DNA of 34,104 bases from Oscillospiraceae bacterium (GCA_021771265.1 JAETPK010000015.1:1-34104), one strand, 5' to 3'; shown: positions 1-8,299, counted from the stretch's first letter. Numbers and translations are program-made. The notes: generated from the letters alone by a model not told the origin.

Positions 1-1034
1 ATGCCCAGCAGGGGTCCCACCACACAGCCGAAGGTGGCTCCCACAAAGAAGGAGGGCACCACCTCTCCGCCCTTGAAGCCGGCGCCCAGGGTGACGGCGG
101 TGAACAGCAGCTTCAGCAAAAAGGCCGCCGGATGGGCCGCTCCCGCCTCCACGGCCCGGGTGACTACCTCCATGCCGGCGCCGTTATAATCCGTGGTGCC
201 GCAGAGATACGTCAGGGCAATGATGGCAAGGCCGCCCGCCGCCACCCGCACCCACGGGTTTGGGATGCGCTTTGCCATCTGATGCTCGGCAAAGTGGATG
301 GTATTGCAGAACAGGATGGACACCAGGGCGCACAGCGCCGCCAGCACCGCCACCTTCAACAGCATCACCACCTCCAGCTCCGGCATGGACACCGTGAAGC
401 GGGTGGGTTCCACACCCACGAGCAAAGACACACCGTAGGCCGTGAGGGAGGCCGTCAGGCAGGGGATGAAGGCGGCGTGGTATAGGACGCCGATGCTGAT
501 GACCATCATGGCGAAAAGCGTGGCCGTCAGGGGCGTGCCGAACAGGGCGGAGAAAAAGGCCGCCATGCCCGCCATGGTGGCGGTACGCAGGTCCCGGTCA
601 TCCAGGTGAAACAGCCGGCCCGCGTGATGGCCGATGGTGCCGCCCATTTGCAGCGCGGCGCCCTCCCGGCCGGCGGAGCCGCCGCACAGGTGGGTCAGCA
701 CCGTGCCCAGAAAAATGGCGGGCAGCAGGAAAATAGACAGTCCCTTGCCCAGGTGCACGGCGTCGATGATGTCATTGGTGCCCTGGCCCTCGGTCTTCGT
801 CAGCTTGTAAAAGCCCACGATCACCAGACCCGCCAGCGGCAATCCCCACAAAAGCCAGGGATAAGCGCCCCGCAGGGCCGTGGCCTCATGGACGCCGATG
901 TGGAACGCGGAGCCGATAACGCCGCAGGCCACGCCGATGACCACCGCCACCGCCAGCCACTTGCCCAGGGTCCTGCCGTACAGGATGACGCGGCTGCAAA
1001 AGTCCCGAAATGCTTCTCCGACGGTCTTTTCCAT
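1..1034 (-). CDS. ClC-family chloride channel/antiporter (3' end outside window)
   Basis: A polytopic membrane protein that would move chloride or a related anion (fluoride is possible) across the cytoplasmic membrane. About 344 residues are visible, and the C terminus lies beyond the left edge. The translation shows the ClC signature GSAGREGAALQMGG in the first third and, near the cut end, a GGEVVPSFFVGATFG segment matching the second ClC pore motif. The first selectivity motif, normally GSGIP, reads QGTND, so this is a divergent ClC branch and the ion is uncertain. The ATG at 1034 has a GGAGG site 10 bases upstream (complement of CCTCC at 1045-1049). It lies 5 bases after the stop of the acyltransferase-like gene, so the two are probably co-transcribed. 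Family is sure; substrate is not. Confidence 0.88.
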   Translation of the reverse strand, partial: MEKTVGEAFRDFCSRVILYGRTLGKWLAVAVVIGVACGVIGSAFHIGVHEATALRGAYPWLLWGLPLAGLVIVGFYKLTKTEGQGTNDIIDAVHLGKGLSIFLLPAIFLGTVLTHLCGGSAGREGAALQMGGTIGHHAGRLFHLDDRDLRTATMAGMAAFFSALFGTPLTATLFAMMVISIGVLYHAAFIPCLTASLTAYGVSLLVGVEPTRFTVSMPELEVVMLLKVAVLAALCALVSILFCNTIHFAEHQMAKRIPNPWVRVAAGGLAIIALTYLCGTTDYNGAGMEVVTRAVEAGAAHPAAFLLKLLFTAVTLGAGFKGGEVVPSFFVGATFGCVVGPLLG

Positions 1035-1039
1035 GATCT

Positions 1040-1894
1040 TCACGCCTCCACAGCCGCCGGAACAGGCATTTCCCTGCCGTCCAGACGGGTCTCCAACACC
1101 TCCGGTGTTTTCAAATACCGGCTGAACGCCGCGAAAAACCGGGAATACTCGATGCCCGTGGCGATCCGCTCATCCATCACCACACCCAGGGGCATGTGCT
1201 TTTTGCGGCTGCCCTCCGGCGCCATGGGGTCCGGCACAGGCTTGCCCATGCACACGAACACGCTGGTGGTGCCGAATTCATAGCAGTGATGAAATATATA
1301 ATTGGTGTTGATGGAAGCCAGATTCGTGATGAACAGGCTGGTATGGAAGGGGCTCAGCTCGATGATCTTCCCAGGCAGCAGATTGTGCTGGTCCAGATGG
1401 TAGGCCAGCCAGAACACGAACCGCGCAAAGCCCGGGATGGAAAAGGCGAGATTGGCGAATTTGTCTGTGTTGTTATTGTGGGCGGCCACCAGGTTCCGGT
1501 CGATATGCTCCTTGATCTTCTGACTGATGGAAAACACGGTGTCCTCCGGGTCCAGGTAGATCTTCAGGGTCGTTTCATCCGGTGTGCCGTCCGCCCGGGT
1601 CTTTAAGATGACAAAGCTGAAGCAGAAGTGGTTTCGCTTGTAGATCTTGCGGTTCATGATGAAGTAGTTCACTTTGGGATTTTCCAGCGCGGCTTTGTAA
1701 TAGGCCGCCACCAGAACGCTCATATGGGTGACGCTGCGGCCATCCCGCCGCTTTTGCCGGATATAGTTGCGCATGATGTCCTCATCCACATAGTCGTTGG
1801 CCCAGTTCTGGGCGTCATACCGGCGGGGCATGATATAGGGAAGCGCCTGTACGATGGGGCTCAGGCCCTTGACACGTGTTCCGTCCACTCTCAT
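1040..1894 (-). CDS. CoA-dependent acyltransferase-like protein (CAT/E2 fold)
   Basis: A protein of about 284 residues resembling chloramphenicol acetyltransferase and the catalytic domain of 2-oxoacid dehydrogenase E2. It shows a substrate-pocket stretch (SPFHTSLFITNLASINTNYI) and the C-terminal strand LGVVMDERIATG, where classic members carry HxxxDG. The catalytic His is Glu and the Asp is Thr, so acetyl transfer by the standard mechanism is doubtful. My recollection is that related clostridial proteins also carry Glu at this site. The ATG at 1894 is preferred because GAGGAG lies upstream at good spacing. An in-frame ATG at 1957 lies almost on the predicted transcription start and has no ribosome site. 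It is the first gene of a two-gene operon with the ClC channel. The biological substrate is unknown. Confidence 0.75.
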   Translation of the reverse strand: MRVDGTRVKGLSPIVQALPYIMPRRYDAQNWANDYVDEDIMRNYIRQKRRDGRSVTHMSVLVAAYYKAALENPKVNYFIMNRKIYKRNHFCFSFVILKTRADGTPDETTLKIYLDPEDTVFSISQKIKEHIDRNLVAAHNNNTDKFANLAFSIPGFARFVFWLAYHLDQHNLLPGKIIELSPFHTSLFITNLASINTNYIFHHCYEFGTTSVFVCMGKPVPDPMAPEGSRKKHMPLGVVMDERIATGIEYSRFFAAFSRYLKTPEVLETRLDGREMPVPAAVEA

Positions 1895-1961
1895 GGCTCT
1901 CTCCTCACTCTTTCCAAAGACTGGAGAGCCGGTGCCCTCCGCAGGATCTGCACACATATTT

Positions 1962-1990
1962 AGTATATAAAAATTTCGTTAGAATTTCAA
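1962..1990 (-). promoter_or_regulatory. Sigma-A promoter of the acyltransferase/ClC operon
   Basis: On the minus strand TTGAAA (1985-1990) is followed after exactly 17 bases by TATACT (1962-1967). Transcription would start near 1955, which places the translation start at 1894 rather than 1957. It is divergent from the serC promoter. Confidence 0.75.
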
Positions 1991-2073
1991 CATTTTCTCG
2001 TGGTTTTTTCACACGCAGTCGATCTGCACAACCGTTTTTCGGTTCTTCCGCCGCTGATGGTTTGAATTTTCGG

Positions 2074-2102
2074 TTGATTCTTCTCTTTCCCTGTCGTATA
2101 CT
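2074..2102 (+). promoter_or_regulatory. Sigma-A promoter of serC
   Basis: TTGATT (2074-2079), a 17-base spacer and TATACT (2097-2102), giving a start near 2109 and a leader of about 30 bases before the AAAGGAG ribosome site and ATG at 2140. Confidence 0.75.
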
Positions 2103-2139
2103 GGACGGAAAGCAGCAGCACAATAAAAGGAGATGTCTG

Positions 2140-3231
2140 ATGATGAAATATGGACGTACTTATAATTTCTCCGCTGGCCCCGCCATGATGCCGGAGGAGG
2201 TTCTGGAGGAGATCGCCGCCGAAATGCTGAACTACCGGGGCAGCGGCATGTGCGTTATGGAGATGAGCCACCGCTCCAAGGCATTCCAGCAGATCCGGGA
2301 TGAGGCGGAGGCGGACCTCCGGACCCTCATGGGCATTCCGGACAATTACAAGGTCCTGTTCCTTCAGGGCGGCGGCACGCTGGAATTCGCCATGGTTCCC
2401 ATGAATCTGATGAAGAACGGCGTGGCCTGCTATGTGGAGACCGGCGCCTGGTCCAAAAAGGCCATTGCCGAGGCCAAGAAATACGGCGAGGTGATCATCG
2501 CTGCCTCCTCTGCTGACAAGAACTTCTCCTACATTCCCGACTGCTCTGATCTGGATATCCCGGAGAACGCCGATTACGTTTACATCTGCGAGAACGAGAC
2601 CATCAACGGCACCACCTACCGCACCCTGCCCAACACCAAGGGCCATGTACTGGTGGCAGACCAGTCCTCCATGTTCCTCTCCCGCCCCTGCGATGTCAGC
2701 CGCTACGGCCTCATCTGGGCCGGCGTTCAGAAAAACGTAGGTCCCGCCGGCATGTCCGTCGCCATCATCCGGGAGGACCTGCTGCGGGAGGACCTGCCCG
2801 CGTTCGTCCCCACCTATCTGCGCTACAAGACCCACGCCGACGCCGACTCCCTGTACAACACCCCCAACTGCTGGGCCATCTACTGCTGCGGCAAGGTGTT
2901 CAAGTACTTGCTGAAAAACGGCGGGCTTGCGGCCATGGCCGCCCGGAACGAGGAGAAGGCCGCCGTGCTGTACGGCTTCCTGGACCAGAGCCGCTTTTTC
3001 ACCGGCGCCGTCCGGAGGGAGGACCGCTCCCTCATGAACGTGCCCTTCGTCTCCCCCTCCAAGGAACAGGACGCCGACGTGGTGGCCGCCAGCAAGGCCG
3101 CCGGCTTTGACAACTTGAAGGGCCACAAGTCCGTTGGCGGTCTGCGGGCCTCCATTTACAACGCCATGCCCAAGGAGGGCGTGGAGGCCTTGGTGGCATT
3201 TTTGAAGGCCTATGAGGCAGAGCACCTGTAA
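2140..3231 (+). CDS. serC: Phosphoserine aminotransferase
   Basis: Cytoplasmic PLP enzyme of serine biosynthesis (3-phosphohydroxypyruvate plus glutamate to phosphoserine plus 2-oxoglutarate). In many organisms it also acts in PLP synthesis. The 363-residue length is normal for the family. The N terminus YNFSAGPAMMPEEVL is the family hallmark, followed by RGSGMCVMEMSHRSK. The PLP-binding lysine is K198 in AGVQKNVGPAGM. The C terminus contains GHKSVGGLRASIYNAMP, the phosphate-binding Arg region. The start at 2140 (ATGATG) sits 7-8 bases after AAAGGAG; an open frame extends further upstream but precedes the promoter. It is transcribed alone and ends at a strong terminator. Confidence 0.97.
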   Translation: MMKYGRTYNFSAGPAMMPEEVLEEIAAEMLNYRGSGMCVMEMSHRSKAFQQIRDEAEADLRTLMGIPDNYKVLFLQGGGTLEFAMVPMNLMKNGVACYVETGAWSKKAIAEAKKYGEVIIAASSADKNFSYIPDCSDLDIPENADYVYICENETINGTTYRTLPNTKGHVLVADQSSMFLSRPCDVSRYGLIWAGVQKNVGPAGMSVAIIREDLLREDLPAFVPTYLRYKTHADADSLYNTPNCWAIYCCGKVFKYLLKNGGLAAMAARNEEKAAVLYGFLDQSRFFTGAVRREDRSLMNVPFVSPSKEQDADVVAASKAAGFDNLKGHKSVGGLRASIYNAMPKEGVEALVAFLKAYEAEHL

Positions 3232-3235
3232 ATTG

Positions 3236-3272
3236 AAAAAAGCGGCTGTGGGCGCTTCCACAGCCGCTTTTT
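3236..3272 (+). terminator. Rho-independent terminator of serC
   Basis: A perfect 10-base stem, GCGGCTGTGG (3242-3251) with CCACAGCCGC (3258-3267), a six-base loop, A-run before and T-run after. It begins 5 bases after the serC stop. Confidence 0.92.
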
Positions 3273-3293
3273 GTTTCAGGCCGTTCCAGGGTC

Positions 3294-3498
3294 TGCTTTC
3301 CATACGCCAAAAAACTCCGGTGTCAGATCAAAGCCCTTTCGCAGGGGCTTCCGATTTTGGACCCGGTGTGCAATACCATCGATCTGGAGATGCCGGAGGT
3401 CCAGACGGCAGCGGCTCACAGGCTCTCCCTTTCCCGAGCAAGTCATGCTTCAAGCATGTCAGTCTCTCTATGAGGATCTGGAAAAACTTCCTGCATAA
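3294..3498 (+). pseudogene. Decayed gene fragment (frame-shifted C-terminal remnant)
   Basis: This stretch has no intact gene but reads like protein in two frames. From about 3294 to 3440 one frame gives a coherent sequence including AKKLRCQIKALSQGLPILDP and NTIDLEMPEVQTAAAHR. From about 3437 another frame continues with EQVMLQACQSLYEDLEKLPA and a stop at 3498. A single-base shift joining the two would make a plausible C terminus. No start codon or ribosome site was found, and the family was not recognised; the GLPILDP stretch is faintly like an Asp/Glu racemase. It lies between the serC terminator and the old rlmD terminator. Confidence 0.4.
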
Positions 3499-3538
3499 AA
3501 AGGACTTCCCGCCATTTTGACAGCGGGAAGCCCTTTTT
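3497..3538. terminator. Bidirectional terminator, original rlmD terminator
   Basis: GGACTTCCCGC (3502-3512) pairs with GCGGGAAGCCC (3523-3533) with one mismatch. A-run lies on the left and T-run on the right, so it works in both directions. It lies about 60 bases past the stop at 3599. Since that stop appears to be the original rlmD stop, this was probably the rlmD terminator before the element arrived. It now ends recombinase transcripts. Confidence 0.8.
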
Positions 3539-3598
3539 GCAGAACTGGCCAGCAGAATAGCCGCATCGTCTATAAGCCATTGCTCGTCTTTGTGCAAG

Positions 3599-5275
3599 TC
3601 ATTGTCTTTCCAGGAGAACAACCGTCTCGACTTGTTCTTCGTTGTCCAAACTGATACTCATATCCTCCTCAATGATCGGCAGCTTAAATTTGATGGAATT
3701 CAGCCACTGTCCATTAGGTTGACGCTCCGGGTAAATCTGTATCTCAGAGATCAGCGCCTCGATCAGCTGCCGCCGCTCCACATCGTTCATCACGCCGTAC
3801 AGTTTCTCAAAATAAATCAGAACTTTATAGATATTGTCGCCGGTCAGCTTTTCTGCTTCAACGGCCTGCTTTTTAGCTCTGGCGGCAATCAACAACGATT
3901 CTGTATCTTCAATCTTATCATACATCCTGTAAAGGCGGTCATCCAGATCAGCCTTGCGCCGGACATAATGCCGGTCATCCGGGTCGAGAGAGTCAATTTC
4001 TTCTGCCAGCTTTGTTTTGATGGAATAGTGCTGGCGCAGCTGCTTCTCGTAATTGGCAATCTCCTGGTCAATGGCGGCAGTATCCACTTTCATGTTGATT
4101 TTTTCCTGCATCATAGCCGCAAACTTTGGATTGCTCACCAGCTTTACAATGACTTCCGCCACGGCATCGTCCAGCAGTTCTTCCCGGATCTGCTTTTTGT
4201 AATCGCACTTATGCCCACGAATCATAGAGCGATGTTTACAGCCGTAATAATAAAAATCCTTGTACTTGCTGCCGTCCGCTTTGTGCTTGATGCTTTTATT
4301 CCCATACATTCCGGCTCCGCAGACAGGACATTTTACGATGCCGGAGAGCAAATGTACGTGTTCATCTTTCCCGCGGTGGACGTGTTCGTATTTCTTGGCC
4401 TGTGCCAGCAGCTTCACCTGTGCCGCTTGCCAGACTTCTTCCGAAACAATTGACTCATGCAGCCCATCGGCCAGCAGGTAGTTGTCCTGCTCCACCAGCT
4501 TATACTCGTTCCTTGTGCCGCGCACTTTTTCCGTTTTGCGGCGTCCATAGGCAATCTTGCCGCAGTACACCGGATTTTTCAAAATCAAGCGAATCAAATG
4601 TGCGTCAAACAGGGGATTCTTCCCATTCTGCCGGGGAATCTTGCGGATACCGTGGTTTTCCAGATATTTTGCAATTCCGTTTGCGCCAATATCCGTGTGC
4701 ACATATTGGTCATAGATGACTCGGATTGCCTCCGCTTCTTCCTCGTTGATCATCAATTTCCCATCCACCAGCCGATACCCATAGGGAGCAAAGCCACCGT
4801 TCCAGCGGCCCTCCCTTGCTTTTTGGATTCGGCCCTCCATGGTTTGGACACAGATATTTTCACGCTCAATCTCCGCCACGGCAGACAGGACAGAGATCAT
4901 CAATTTGCCCGCATCTTTGGAAGAATCAATGCCATCCTCAACACACACCAGATTAACGCCAAAATCCTGCATGACCTGAAAGGAGGAAAGCACATCCGCC
5001 GCATTTCTGCCAAAGCGGGACAATTTGAACACCAGAACATAAGACACGCCGTCTTTGCCGGATTTGATATCCTCCAACATCTGGCCGAATTGTGCCCGCC
5101 CTTCAATGGATTTGCCGGACTTTCCCGCATCCTCATATTCACCGACGATTTCATAATCATTGTAGTCGGCGTAGGCTTTCATTTTGGCTTTCTGCGCATC
5201 CAGCGAGTAGCCGTCCACCTGCATAGCGGTGGAAACTCTGGTATAAGTGTAAACTTTTATTTTCTCTTTCTGCAT
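3599..5275 (-). CDS. Large serine recombinase (element integrase)
   Basis: Integrates and excises the element by strand exchange through a Ser-DNA covalent link. With the start at 5275 the protein has about 558 residues. Resolvase domain about 6-155: catalytic Ser15 in YTRVST, then FKLSRFGRN and the conserved VAEIERE. Recombinase DNA-binding domain about 165-270. A zinc ribbon follows, with CPVCGAGMYG and later C-x-x-x-x-x-x-x-x-CDYKK cysteines, then a coiled coil of charged helices about 380-480. ATG 5275 is preferred because AGGA lies 8 bases upstream; ATGs at 5281 and 5290 are possible. The last ten codons spell VETVVLLERQ. They appear to be borrowed from the chromosomal rlmD end, because the attachment core lies inside this gene. 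In the circular form the frame would continue into a 95-residue tail. Confidence 0.95.
   Translation of the reverse strand: MQKEKIKVYTYTRVSTAMQVDGYSLDAQKAKMKAYADYNDYEIVGEYEDAGKSGKSIEGRAQFGQMLEDIKSGKDGVSYVLVFKLSRFGRNAADVLSSFQVMQDFGVNLVCVEDGIDSSKDAGKLMISVLSAVAEIERENICVQTMEGRIQKAREGRWNGGFAPYGYRLVDGKLMINEEEAEAIRVIYDQYVHTDIGANGIAKYLENHGIRKIPRQNGKNPLFDAHLIRLILKNPVYCGKIAYGRRKTEKVRGTRNEYKLVEQDNYLLADGLHESIVSEEVWQAAQVKLLAQAKKYEHVHRGKDEHVHLLSGIVKCPVCGAGMYGNKSIKHKADGSKYKDFYYYGCKHRSMIRGHKCDYKKQIREELLDDAVAEVIVKLVSNPKFAAMMQEKINMKVDTAAIDQEIANYEKQLRQHYSIKTKLAEEIDSLDPDDRHYVRRKADLDDRLYRMYDKIEDTESLLIAARAKKQAVEAEKLTGDNIYKVLIYFEKLYGVMNDVERRQLIEALISEIQIYPERQPNGQWLNSIKFKLPIIEEDMSISLDNEEQVETVVLLERQ
3621..3628. other. 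attL core of the element
   Basis: ACCGTCTC (minus strand GAGACGGT) is shared with 18346-18353. It lies inside the codons for VETVVLL at the recombinase 3' end. Beyond it the frame reads LLERQ-stop, a normal short RlmD ending, followed by a terminator. Confidence 0.75.
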
Positions 5276-5323
5276 CTTCATCTTCCTCATGTGGTGCCAA
5301 CCGTAAAATTGGATGAACCGCTT

Positions 5324-6376
5324 TTATTTTGGGGCAGAAGTATCATCCTGCTTTTCCGCTTCCGACTTGGCCGTTTTTCCCAGTTGCTTAATGGTCTTTA
5401 GATATTCTTCCTCCACAGGGGAAAGAGTTTGTGCCTGATAGCGTTTATATTCCGCTTTTGCTTTTTCCATCGCTTGTGCATGACTGATTTTTCCTGCATG
5501 GGTCAATACTTCTTCCCCAGTCGCCCGAAGAATGTTATCCAGCTGCTCCACATAATCGCTCATGTACATGGGCCGGTGACGGATGGCCTGTACCTCAGCA
5601 AAGTCGAAATAACCGGATACCATCTGATTCAGAACTCGCAGTTCTTCCTCTGTCAGATAATTCTTGGCAATCCCAATATCTTTTGCCGTGGGAAAATCCC
5701 CCGAAAAAGTGGTAAGCCCCATAAACGGCTTATCCGCATCGGCCCGCTCATAGATCACTTCCGCAGCCGTATGTCCATGCGCTGCATAATGAAGTTTGTT
5801 CTGCACCATTTTGAAAAACGCAACAGATTCCGCACTCCTGGGATTATAGTCCACACTGGTCGCATACAAGTCCAGCACCTGACGGTACATGACTTTTTCT
5901 GAAGAACGAATATCCCGAATCCGCTCCAGCAGTTCATGCCAGTAGTTGCCACCGCCCAGATTTTTCAAGCGTTCATCATCTAGTGTAAAGCCCTTGATCA
6001 TGTATTCCTTCAGGCGCTCGGTAGCCCACCGGCGAAACTGGGTGGCAATCAAGGATTTTACTCTGTACCCCAAAGAAATGATCATGTCCAGATTATAGAA
6101 AGGCAGCTCTCTGGTTACTTGCCGGTTGCCCTCCATTCGAACCTGTCGGAATTTCCGACAGGTTGACGTCTCATCCAGTTCGCCTTCTTCATAGATGTGG
6201 CCGATATGCTCCACAATGTTGCTTCTGGATGTATGGAACAGTTCCGCCATCTGCTGCTGTGTCAGCCAAACGGTTTCATCTACAAACCGGCACTCTACCT
6301 TTGTGAGTCCATCTTCGGCCTGATAAATTACAATTTCGCCCTGGCTCTGATCCGGTCTGTTCTTGTCTTCCGCCAT
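5324..6376 (-). CDS. RhuM-family protein (virulence-associated, putative DNA-binding)
   Basis: About 350 residues matching the RhuM family often found on genomic islands. The N-terminal part contains an HTH-like stretch (VWLTQQQMAELFHTSRSNIV), then KFRQVRMEGNRQVTRE, YNLDMIISLGYRVKS and FRRWATERLKEYMIKGF, all characteristic of the family. A C-terminal Fic/Doc-like or helical region follows (LTEEELRVLNQMVSGYFDFAE). Its molecular role is not established; defence or regulation functions have been suggested for relatives. The start at 6376 has GGGAG 9 bases upstream; an in-frame ATG at 6415 is the alternative. It lies 48 bases before the recombinase, so co-expression with it is likely. Confidence 0.85.
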   Translation of the reverse strand: MAEDKNRPDQSQGEIVIYQAEDGLTKVECRFVDETVWLTQQQMAELFHTSRSNIVEHIGHIYEEGELDETSTCRKFRQVRMEGNRQVTRELPFYNLDMIISLGYRVKSLIATQFRRWATERLKEYMIKGFTLDDERLKNLGGGNYWHELLERIRDIRSSEKVMYRQVLDLYATSVDYNPRSAESVAFFKMVQNKLHYAAHGHTAAEVIYERADADKPFMGLTTFSGDFPTAKDIGIAKNYLTEEELRVLNQMVSGYFDFAEVQAIRHRPMYMSDYVEQLDNILRATGEEVLTHAGKISHAQAMEKAKAEYKRYQAQTLSPVEEEYLKTIKQLGKTAKSEAEKQDDTSAPK

Positions 6377-6471
6377 TTGTTCACGCTCCCATCTGCTTCC
6401 GTTTTTATGTTCCAAGAGGACAGGGAGTAGACCAGCCCTCTTGTTTGGACATTTATATCACGTTAATTATA

Positions 6472-6663
6472 TCATGCGGCAATTTTGCTTTCAACTGCTT
6501 TCTGCTTGGAATCAGAATCTTTTTTATCTACTTCGGCGTTGCCTATCCTATCACAAGGAACTAAAGGAGCAGACATATTCTCAATATCTAACTCTGAAGC
6601 GTATTTTCTGATTAGATTGGCCAACAGGTCTGCAAAACCGCTCCACTCATCTATCATAGGCAT
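6472..6663 (-). CDS. Small hypothetical protein downstream of the relaxase
   Basis: A 63-residue protein starting with MPMIDEWSGFADLLANLI, then a charged Lys/Asp/Ser-rich C terminus. Its start codons at 6663 or 6657 overlap the last 11-17 bases of the relaxase gene, and AAGGG just upstream could serve as the ribosome site, so translational coupling is likely. No known family was recognised. The amphipathic first half suggests a small helical accessory protein. It belongs to the mobility operon by position and orientation. Confidence 0.55.
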   Translation of the reverse strand: MPMIDEWSGFADLLANLIRKYASELDIENMSAPLVPCDRIGNAEVDKKDSDSKQKAVESKIAA

Positions 6664-7627
6664 TTTCCCTTTCTTTTCTGTGAGGCTGTTTGTAAAATTC
6701 CAATACTTCTGCCGGTATCTGCTCCAGAATCGCCGCCGCACTGTCATAATCCCTCCGCAGCTTGAAATCCTCAATCTGCTTTAATGTGCTGACCTTCTGT
6801 GCTGAGGCAAGGGATTCTTCCAGTTCAGCAGTTTTCGTTTTCAGCTTTTTGTTCTCGGATGCTGTTTTTGTGAACGCTACGCCGTACTTCCGCAGCAGCG
6901 TGTCCATCTTCTCTACGCTGGGAATATAGGTATCCAGAATTTTGCAGATTTCCTCCGCCCGGCTTTTGGCGTTGAAAGGATTGATTCCGGTAAGCAACTG
7001 CCCCAGTTTTTCCTTCTGTTTGGTCAACCTAGTCATCTCCTTGAAGACGCGGGGCGGAATGTGGTCGCGCCCGGTCAGGCTGGCGCTTTCGCCGCGCTCC
7101 AAATCCGGGAATTTCTTGACCATGTGTTTCCAAAACTCATCCTGCCACCAGGTCAGCTTCTTTTTGTTGCCTATAATGTCTTTGGCGCTGAGCCTGCCGT
7201 CCTCAGTCAGGGGGACAAAGCAAAGGTGCATATGAGGCGTTTTCTCGTCCATATGCACCACGGCAGATATGATTGTCTCTTTGGATTGATGCTGTTCCAG
7301 AAAGTGCAGGGCTTCCTCGAAAAACACCCGAATCTCTGCTCGTTTCTTCTCCTTGAAGAACTCCGGGCTGGCAGTGAACAACGTCTCGATCATACGGATA
7401 CTGTCTTTCCGGGTACGGCATCCGGCAGCGGCAATCTGCCGCTCTGATTCCGCCCGGTACTTACCGGGCGGTTTGACCAGATGGAAGTTGTACTTGCTTC
7501 GGCTGGGGTCTACATCGGGATTACTGGCACACTTTTCCTTTGTACGCTCATTATGAGCCTCGATATTGCCGATTTCCGGCCCTTTGTACTTTGCGAATCG
7601 CATAATCGCATATTGTGCTTTTTCCAT
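6647..7627 (-). CDS. MobV-family relaxase (Mob/Pre)
   Basis: Nicks the transfer origin so the element can be mobilized by a helper conjugation system. The 326-residue protein has the MobV hallmarks: HNER at 25-28 (motif I), YNFHL at 46-50, and the metal-binding motif H125-M-D-E-x-x-P-H132-M-H134. The C-terminal third is a coiled coil (TASENKKLKTKTAELEE) as in other Mob/Pre proteins. The ATG at 7627 is chosen because GGAGGG lies 7 bases upstream; an in-frame TTG at 7633 is too close. It starts 2 bases after the stop of the small HTH gene, so the two form one transcript. Relaxase family is confident; the nick site was not identified. Confidence 0.95.
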   Translation of the reverse strand: MEKAQYAIMRFAKYKGPEIGNIEAHNERTKEKCASNPDVDPSRSKYNFHLVKPPGKYRAESERQIAAAGCRTRKDSIRMIETLFTASPEFFKEKKRAEIRVFFEEALHFLEQHQSKETIISAVVHMDEKTPHMHLCFVPLTEDGRLSAKDIIGNKKKLTWWQDEFWKHMVKKFPDLERGESASLTGRDHIPPRVFKEMTRLTKQKEKLGQLLTGINPFNAKSRAEEICKILDTYIPSVEKMDTLLRKYGVAFTKTASENKKLKTKTAELEESLASAQKVSTLKQIEDFKLRRDYDSAAAILEQIPAEVLEFYKQPHRKERENAYDR

Positions 7628-7629
7628 GC

Positions 7630-7848
7630 TCAATCCCTCCGCTTCTGCCAGACAATATCATAGCCTAGCACATCAGCCAGCTCCACAGCCTCCCGATACC
7701 GCAGGGATTCTCGCTGCAATTTCCCGGAAAGATTGGATACGCTGTCGCTCCAGCCGTATTCGTCATGCAGAAGATCAACGACTTCCTGCATGGTGTAACC
7801 AGCGCGGATAATCTGCGCTTTGATTTCGTTTCTGATATTTGATTTCAT
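7630..7848 (-). CDS. Small helix-turn-helix-like protein preceding the relaxase
   Basis: A 72-residue protein beginning MKSNIRNEIKAQIIRAG, followed by TMQEVVDLLHDEYGWSDSV and YREAVELADVLGYDIVW. The pattern resembles a compact XRE-like HTH with a helix that positions a second helix on DNA. Such short proteins commonly sit directly before MobV genes on mobilizable elements and may regulate or assist the relaxase; that role is inferred. GGAGG lies 6 bases upstream of the ATG at 7848. An extra upstream open stretch lacks a ribosome site. It is preceded by a hairpin with a U-run. Confidence 0.7.
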   Translation of the reverse strand: MKSNIRNEIKAQIIRAGYTMQEVVDLLHDEYGWSDSVSNLSGKLQRESLRYREAVELADVLGYDIVWQKRRD

Positions 7849-7870
7849 GATAATCCTCCAAATTTTGTTG

Positions 7871-7917
7871 CCCATAAAAAGAACCGGCTATGCTGGATAG
7901 CGTACCGGCTTCATGGG
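7871..7917 (-). terminator. Terminator-like hairpin ahead of the mobility genes
   Basis: Read leftward, a nested imperfect hairpin (CCGG and GCTAT arms between 7881 and 7912, outer CCCAT/ATGGG pair) ends in TTTTT at 7880-7876. It lies between the primase operon and the mobility genes, so it may limit read-through into the relaxase. A weak promoter could lie just upstream around 7920-7955. Confidence 0.5.
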
Positions 7918-8177
7918 ATGATATAATGTTATAGTTACTGTTTTGCGATAGAAATGCTTCCCCGCGTATCGTTGGTCAACGGCGAAATATTTGACTTCGC
8001 GGAAATGTGGGACTTTTCACCGTTCGGGCTGTATGGTCACGAAACGGTGCAATCTGTTCACCGTTCCGTGAACCGCCATCCGGCGAACTGTATGCGGATA
8101 ATAGAGAAACATTTCGCTGTTTTGTGATTGCTTCAAAATATGCCTGCAAAAGCACCTCTTTTTCTGACCGCTTTAGG

Positions 8178-8299
8178 TGTGGACAAAATGTCCACAGCCA
8201 CTTTGCTCCGCTAAAGTAGTCGGGCTCAAAATGACCCCGACTACTTCACATCACAAAAGCGCAAATACTTTTACTGTTCTGCTTGCGGTCAAAATGACC
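8178..8299. repeat. Three palindromes with a common AAA/ATG centre (origin-like region)
   Basis: TGTGGACA-AAA-TGTCCACA (8178-8196, perfect 8-base arms), an 11-base-arm hairpin with arms 8214-8224 and 8236-8246 whose loop holds TCAAAATGA, and GGTCA-AAA-TGACC (8287-8299). All three keep a CAAAATG or TCAAAATGA centre. They lie in the noncoding interval 7876-8393 between the relaxase and the primase/helicase, where a replication origin or relaxase/regulator binding site would be expected. Confidence 0.7.

Noticed and set aside
1987-3303. Long open frame antisense to serC
   Set aside because: It mirrors the high-GC codon structure of serC, has low-complexity His/Gly/Val content and no ribosome site.
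8178-8299. CRISPR array
   Set aside because: The repeats are short palindromes with different arms, only three in number, without regular spacers.
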